From positions 1 to 15,808 of the forward strand of contig SKVC01000127.1 in assembly GCA_007129655.1 (NCBI GenBank): a stretch of 15,808 bases of DNA, read 5' to 3'. A program made the position numbers and the translations under genes. How positions within the stretch are numbered: position 1 is the first letter of the stretch; each line of letters opens with the position of its first letter. Shown here one piece after another: positions 13,172-15,808 of the stretch. Source of the stretch: Thermoplasmata archaeon. Lineage in GTDB: Archaea; Thermoplasmatota; Thermoplasmata; Halarchaeoplasmatales; Halarchaeoplasmataceae. The notes below the pieces were generated by a model. It had not been told where the DNA came from, did not search any database, and was given only the letters and a program-made list of their open reading frames with translations.

Positions 13172-13495
13172 TCTATTTCCGCTTCGTTCAGGGATCCACG
13201 TATGTGTGATAAACCACCGGCGTGATCCGGGTAGAGCAGGCAATCTATGAAGAGTTTTTCCGGCTCGGCTATGAACATGTCGTTCTCTGAAATGTATCCG
13301 AAAAAATGACCGGTTTTAACGAATTTGATCTTCATACCCTGCAGCGGGATGTGTTTTTAGGTTCCGCGACCATTATGTGAATGGTACCTGGGTGGTATAA
13401 CCGTAATAATACAGCCCTGACCATAGTGAGACCTACGACGGTTCAACGATATGCGAGGCGATCTTGTAGATATGTTCTTCGTTCATCGCCTTCGA
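13172..13495 (-). pseudogene. Decayed internal fragment of a second abiEi gene
   Basis: This segment matches 11858-12189 of abiEi at roughly 95% identity by eye; the first 80 and last 60 bases are almost unchanged. It has a 1-base and a 7-base deletion near 13350-13390, so the frame is broken. It covers about residues 65-175 only, lacking the winged helix and the C-terminus. No matching abiEii follows. The intact part still reads FVKTGHFFGYISEND and EPEKLFIDCLLYPDHAGGLS. It lies in the same orientation as abiEi, on the other side of mazEF. Confidence 0.9.
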
Positions 13496-13514
13496 TGGAG
13501 GTTTTTTCGAAGAG

Positions 13515-13547
13515 TATAAATACTTCTACTCGGTATACCATGGTATA
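13515..13547 (+). promoter_or_regulatory. TATA box and palindromic operator of the DUF433/DUF5615 operon
   Basis: TATAAATA (13515-13522) is centred about 28 bases before the ATG at 13547. Between them is a perfect 14-base palindrome, TATACCATGGTATA (13534-13547), whose last base is the A of the start codon. No Shine-Dalgarno is present, so the transcript is probably leaderless and the palindrome covers the start site, suiting repression by the ribbon-helix-helix antitoxin. Confidence 0.65.
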
Positions 13548-13960
13548 TGTCAAGCGTAAAAACCATAAAAATCGACGAGAGAACACATCAACATATCAAG
13601 GACTTCATGACTAAGAAAGGTTTATCTACCTTTGGCGAGGCTGTAAAAGAGGCTTTGGAGAAGGCTGATGGAGTTGTGGATGAAACAGGTTGGATCGTTT
13701 CTACCAGGGACACACTAGGGGGCCAGCCTCGGATAAAAGATACCCGGATAGGTATATTGAACATCCATCGATGGTATCACGAAGAAGGGTTGACCGTGGA
13801 AGAGATCTGCAAGAATTATTCCGTAGAAAGTGAAGGTGTGAAGGCCGCTGTGAAATATATAGGGCAGAATGGGGATGAGATCGAGTTGTTGAGAAAAGAA
13901 GAGGAGTTATCTGAAAAAGCATCCCGGGAAAGGGCTAGAGAGAGGATGTTAGCTCTATGA
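13547..13960 (+). CDS. Antitoxin: ribbon-helix-helix fused to DUF433
   Basis: The 137-aa protein has an N-terminal ribbon-helix-helix-like segment (residues 4-38, VKTIKIDERTHQHIKDFM to FGEAVKEALEKA). It continues into a DUF433 helix-turn-helix domain (about 49-107, WIVSTRDTLGGQPRIKDTR...GLTVEEICKNY...VKAAVKYI). A charged C-terminal helix (about 110-137) should bind the toxin. DUF433 proteins are the VapB45-like antitoxins of DUF5615 toxins, and such a partner overlaps it by 4 bases (ATGA). Having two DNA-binding modules in one antitoxin is less common than DUF433 alone. Autoregulation is likely through the palindrome at the start codon. Confidence 0.85.
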   Translation: MSSVKTIKIDERTHQHIKDFMTKKGLSTFGEAVKEALEKADGVVDETGWIVSTRDTLGGQPRIKDTRIGILNIHRWYHEEGLTVEEICKNYSVESEGVKAAVKYIGQNGDEIELLRKEEELSEKASRERARERMLAL

Positions 13961-14298
13961 GGATATGTCTGGATGAAAACGTTCCGGATCATGTTAAGAT
14001 CCGATTAGAAGCCAAGGGCCACAATGTTGAATTCTCCAGAGATATCGCAGGGTCCGGCGCATCCGATAGAGAACTGTTGAAGATATGTGCTCAAGAGCAG
14101 AGGGTACTGTTGACCAATGATAGAGATTTCGATAGACTCCACGGGGTGGTCCATCATGAGGGCATATTGAGGTACAGTTTAAATCAGCAGACCAAGGAAG
14201 GTTGGAAAAAGGTGGTTGACGGCATCGGTTTGATCGATAAACATTTAAAGATGAGAAACGAACTTCAGTGGCCGAAGCAATGGGCGGATACGTTTTGA
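13957..14298 (+). CDS. DUF5615 PIN-like toxin (VapC45-type)
   Basis: The 113-aa protein begins MRICLDENVPDHVKIRLEAK, with the acidic pair D6-E7, then GHNVEFSRDI, ASDRELLKIC with D37, and RVLLTNDRDFDRL with D55 and D57. These are the metal-binding acids of the PIN-like DUF5615 fold, a predicted RNase. The length is normal, and the four acidic positions are intact, so it should be active. Translation is coupled to the antitoxin by the ATGA overlap. Target RNA is unknown. The C-terminal half (GVVHHEGILRY...) fits the family's last strand and helix. Confidence 0.87.
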   Translation: MRICLDENVPDHVKIRLEAKGHNVEFSRDIAGSGASDRELLKICAQEQRVLLTNDRDFDRLHGVVHHEGILRYSLNQQTKEGWKKVVDGIGLIDKHLKMRNELQWPKQWADTF

Positions 14299-14305
14299 GT
14301 GAATT

Positions 14306-14340
14306 TTTCCGGTATTATCATTAGTTTCCGGTATTATCAT
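14306..14340. repeat. Short tandem repeat downstream of the DUF5615 gene
   Basis: TTTCCGGTATTATCAT occurs twice (14306-14321 and 14325-14340), exact, with a 19-base period and TAG between. It begins 8 bases after the toxin stop. It might be a terminator-related or integration-site remnant; no hairpin is evident. The gene-free stretch 14299-14449 otherwise shows nothing firm. Confidence 0.6.
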
Positions 14341-14449
14341 CGTTATAAAGGTTATCAATGTCCCTTTGTATATTTTCTATAGTTCTTGGAGTTGGTATGC
14401 TACCTTGCACCCCACTCTAACAGACCTCCGGATGAGATATAGATGGATG

Positions 14450-14644
14450 TCAATATACCGAGCTTCGGTGTCCGATGGTTGTTATTTTAACTTCTTTGTC
14501 TATGGAACTTCGACGAAAAGGATCAAATTCATCTAAAATATTTAGGAGGCGTTCGATGATGTTATCGGGTATGTCAATTTCCCTTCTCAAGTCGTTTTTC
14601 CAATCGCTTTTTGAAGTCTTCCTTTGAAAGTTCTTTGAAGTCAT
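14450..14644 (-). CDS. Hypothetical small ORF overlapping the RHH antitoxin
   Basis: I do not recognise this 64-aa frame. It overlaps the end of the RHH antitoxin gene by 71 bases, so its ATG at 14644 is unlikely to be the real start; a TTG at about 14566-14568, just after the antitoxin stop, is possible. The part beyond the overlap reads REIDIPDNIIERLLNILDEF, then DPFRRSSIDKEVK and ends GHRSSVY, looking like an amphipathic helix plus a short strand. By position it could be the partner or a remnant of the partner of the antitoxin, but no toxin motif (PIN acids, RelE or MazF residues) is visible. It may also be non-coding. Confidence 0.28.
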   Translation of the reverse strand: MTSKNFQRKTSKSDWKNDLRREIDIPDNIIERLLNILDEFDPFRRSSIDKEVKITTIGHRSSVY

Positions 14645-14804
14645 CCAATCTACGATTATGTTTTCTTAGATGTTCGGCGGTTACATCCTCAAGAGATACG
14701 TTATCCATCAATAACTGAAGTACCTCATCATAGGTCCAGTCTCCCAACTTATAGTCCGCCAATCGCTCCTTCGTTTTCTTGTGGATGGTGATCGTGGTGG
14801 CCAT
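14574..14804 (-). CDS. Ribbon-helix-helix-type antitoxin (VapB/RelB-like), orphan
   Basis: The 76-aa protein begins MATTITIHKKTKERLADYKL, a typical beta strand (residues 2-8) plus helix of a ribbon-helix-helix dimer. The second helix follows (DWTYDEVLQLLMDN, 22-35). A long, highly charged helix (about 40-76, KEDFKKRLEKRLEKGN at the end) would contact a toxin. This layout is common among archaeal VapB-like antitoxins. The ATG at 14804 is about 27 bases from a TATA-like element, with repeated AATTGT sequences between, and no Shine-Dalgarno. No PIN or RelE toxin follows within the window, only the doubtful ORF at 14450-14644, so it may be an orphan or its toxin may be lost. Confidence 0.7.
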   Translation of the reverse strand: MATTITIHKKTKERLADYKLGDWTYDEVLQLLMDNVSLEDVTAEHLRKHNRRLDDFKELSKEDFKKRLEKRLEKGN

Positions 14805-14834
14805 ATTGTAACAATTGTTTCAATTGTATTAATA
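14805..14834 (-). promoter_or_regulatory. Promoter/operator of the RHH antitoxin gene
   Basis: On the plus strand ATTGT occurs at 14805-14809, 14814-14818 and 14823-14827, a 9-base period. CAATTG palindromes lie at 14812-14817 and 14821-14826. The self-complementary TATTAATA (14827-14834) is a TATA candidate about 27 bases before the ATG. The repeats occupy the TATA-to-start interval, matching repression by the RHH protein. Confidence 0.55.
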
Positions 14835-15160
14835 GTTTAGGGTGTGTGGGAGATGGCTATTGGATAGCCACTGTTTTGTTGCCCAGCTCATGGTCCTTAT
14901 GGATAGAATCCACTAAGCGTGTATGTCACGTATTCTTCCCGTCTATCCTCACCTGCCCGCACAAGCCCAGCGGCGGTGTTCTACGAAGAGGGGGGGGCTG
15001 CCTTCCTCCCCGCCCTGTTATCCCCTGCGCTGGCCGCCGCCATCCCCCGCCGGCCTGCTCGGGGTTTTGTGGATCCTTTACCGGCATCTTCATTTAAACG
15101 ATGTATTTATAGATAGAACGGTGTGCCACCGAAAACCGCATAGAACTAAGATAGACAAAA
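14835..15160. other. Gene-free interval with a GC-rich block (14951-15060)
   Basis: No gene is supported here. Positions 14951-15060 are about 74% GC by count (81 of 110), against roughly 45% nearby, with a run of eight G at 14990-14997 and C-rich tracts afterwards. Short complementary segments (GGCCG/CGGCC) near 15030-15055 could pair. All six frames give low-complexity Pro/Arg/Cys-rich peptides without a good start signal. It may be a structured RNA, a fragment of foreign DNA or a degenerate repeat. The flanks (14835-14950 and 15061-15160) show nothing I can name. Confidence 0.5.
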
Positions 15161-15196
15161 TATATATACGTTGGATGCCGATAAGTATGATAGGTG
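15161..15196 (+). promoter_or_regulatory. TATA box and Shine-Dalgarno of the DUF5678-like/retropepsin operon
   Basis: TATATATA (15161-15168) predicts a start near 15190. AGGTG at 15192-15196 lies 7 bases before the ATG at 15204. This pairing supports 15204 over the TTG at 15171, which would lie only a few bases from the TATA box and upstream of the predicted transcript. Confidence 0.6.
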
Positions 15197-15203
15197 TAGA
15201 AGC

Positions 15204-15371
15204 ATGTTGGCAGAAACAATAGTTAAAAAAGGAGATTGGGTATTACTACGTAATAATACCCCCATCGTCTCGGATTCCGATTTATCCATCATTTTAAAGG
15301 AATCTGAAAAATATGATGAAGACGAAGTTGTGATTTCGAAGGAACCGTCCTCTGAACATTGCTATTATTAG
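15204..15371 (+). CDS. Small DUF5678-like protein
   Basis: The 55-aa protein MLAETIVKKGDWVLLRNNTP... resembles the small DUF5678 family: a W-V core strand (GDWVLLRNNTPIVSDSDL), a helix with acids (SIILKESEKYDED) and a closing strand (EVVISKEPSSEHCYY). Function is unknown. It is separated from the retropepsin-like gene by one base, and I believe DUF5678-like genes are often next to retropepsin-like genes in archaea and other microbes, though I cannot check that here. It could be a substrate, cofactor or antitoxin-like partner of the protease. The start is chosen by AGGTG spacing and TATA position. Confidence 0.55.
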   Translation: MLAETIVKKGDWVLLRNNTPIVSDSDLSIILKESEKYDEDEVVISKEPSSEHCYY

Positions 15372-15372
15372 T

Positions 15373-15792
15373 ATGTCTGTTGGAAGCAAATTTACATATC
15401 CATACAAATTACCACCTGCTTTGAGAAAAGAGGATGTGGATGGACCTCTTTATCCACTTTTGAATATTCAATTGTATAATTGTGACGGGGGAAAACCACT
15501 TTCGTTTGAAGGATTATTGGATTCCGGAGCTGATGGTTTATTCATACCTAGACAAATTGCGGATGCTTTAGATCTACCGAGGTTGGGAACGATAAATACT
15601 TCAGGGGTTTTAAAATCGAGCGATTGTATAAGAACGAAAGTTGGCTTTAAGATCGGACGTTCCAGCGCTCGAAGGATAGATTTTGGCGTTATCGAAGCAA
15701 CATATCCCCTCGAAGAAAGCGATCCAACATCGCACATCCATCTCAGAAGACAAGATACACAAAGCAGTGTTCAGCGAATACGGTTATCATGA
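15373..15792 (+). CDS. Retropepsin-like aspartyl protease domain protein, probably C-terminally truncated
   Basis: The 139-aa frame has FEGLLDSGADGLFIPRQIAD (residues 46-65), the D-S/T-G active-site loop of single-domain retropepsins (D50-S51-G52) with the following hydrophobic helix. It is preceded by a PLLNIQLYNCDG strand region and followed by flap-like KSSDCIRTKVGFKIG. Members usually end with a second hydrophobic-hydrophobic-Gly stretch (LLGR.GFF type) and a final strand. Here, after about residue 118, the frame turns into HLRRQDTQSSVQRIRLS with no such motif. The next frame over the same bases reads SISEDKIHKAVFSEYGYHEF, which looks more like real helical coding sequence. A frameshift, or truncation by other DNA, near 15720-15735 is likely. 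Such enzymes work as homodimers. Confidence 0.68.
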   Translation: MSVGSKFTYPYKLPPALRKEDVDGPLYPLLNIQLYNCDGGKPLSFEGLLDSGADGLFIPRQIADALDLPRLGTINTSGVLKSSDCIRTKVGFKIGRSSARRIDFGVIEATYPLEESDPTSHIHLRRQDTQSSVQRIRLS

Positions 15793-15808
15793 ATTCGGAT
15801 GAGCGAAA

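Noticed and set aside
14951..15060. SRP RNA or RNase P RNA in the GC-rich block (minus strand has GGAGGAAGGCAGCC-like sequence)
   Set aside because: The resemblance to the SRP helix 8 or RNase P core is only partial; the required GGAAGGNAGCAG or GAGGAAAGTCC strings and their distal partners are absent.
14846..15222. Three overlapping plus-strand frames in the GC-rich block
   Set aside because: Overlapping Pro/Cys/Arg-rich translations arise from GC-rich DNA lacking stops; no start signals and no domain pattern.

Overview
The window is archaeal DNA, most likely from a euryarchaeote; I cannot fix the lineage further. The evidence is a class I lysyl-tRNA synthetase, an archaeal-type AspRS, an archaeal PheS, a GfcR/PyrE-like regulator, a DUF2240 protein, an Hjc-like nuclease and archaeal TATA boxes. 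Many TATA boxes sit about 26 bases before a start codon, which suggests frequent leaderless mRNAs. Shine-Dalgarno motifs of the GGAGGTGA type are also present before some genes.

Region 1 (1-8048) is compact housekeeping DNA. It opens with the 3' part of a membrane-anchored surface protein (+). The minus strand then carries a HisA/HisF-like protein, DUF2240, gfcR and lysS in transcription order. A zinc-ribbon gene (+) diverges from the HisA/F-like gene, an Hjc-like nuclease gene (-) converges on the zinc-ribbon gene, and aspS (-) and pheS (+) are divergent around a single central TATA box. Three aminoacyl-tRNA synthetase genes thus lie within 7.1 kb.

Region 2 (8049-10925) is an accessory boundary. 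It holds a candidate two-gene nucleotidyltransferase module and a two-TM membrane protein gene. Next comes a complete 1.01-kb IS481-like element flanked by an unusually long (94-103 bp) direct duplication, followed by a frameshifted C-terminal remnant of an archaeal DUF234-type ATPase.

Region 3 (10922-14804) is a toxin-antitoxin island: an intact abiEi-abiEii type IV pair, a mazE-mazF type pair, a decayed second abiEi copy, a ribbon-helix-helix/DUF433 antitoxin with a DUF5615 PIN-like toxin, and an RHH antitoxin gene without a recognised toxin. In three of these operons a repeat or palindrome lies between the TATA box and a start codon placed for leaderless translation, as expected for autorepression. 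The two abiEi copies are direct repeats that bracket mazEF.

Region 4 (14805-15808) has a roughly 110-bp block of about 74% GC that no gene explains, then a two-gene operon of a small DUF5678-like protein and a retropepsin-like aspartyl protease. The protease lacks the usual C-terminal end of its family and may be truncated. The items most likely to be new are the small-ORF/nucleotidyltransferase module, the DUF5678-like/retropepsin pair, the long duplication around the IS, and the mazEF cassette between abiEi copies.
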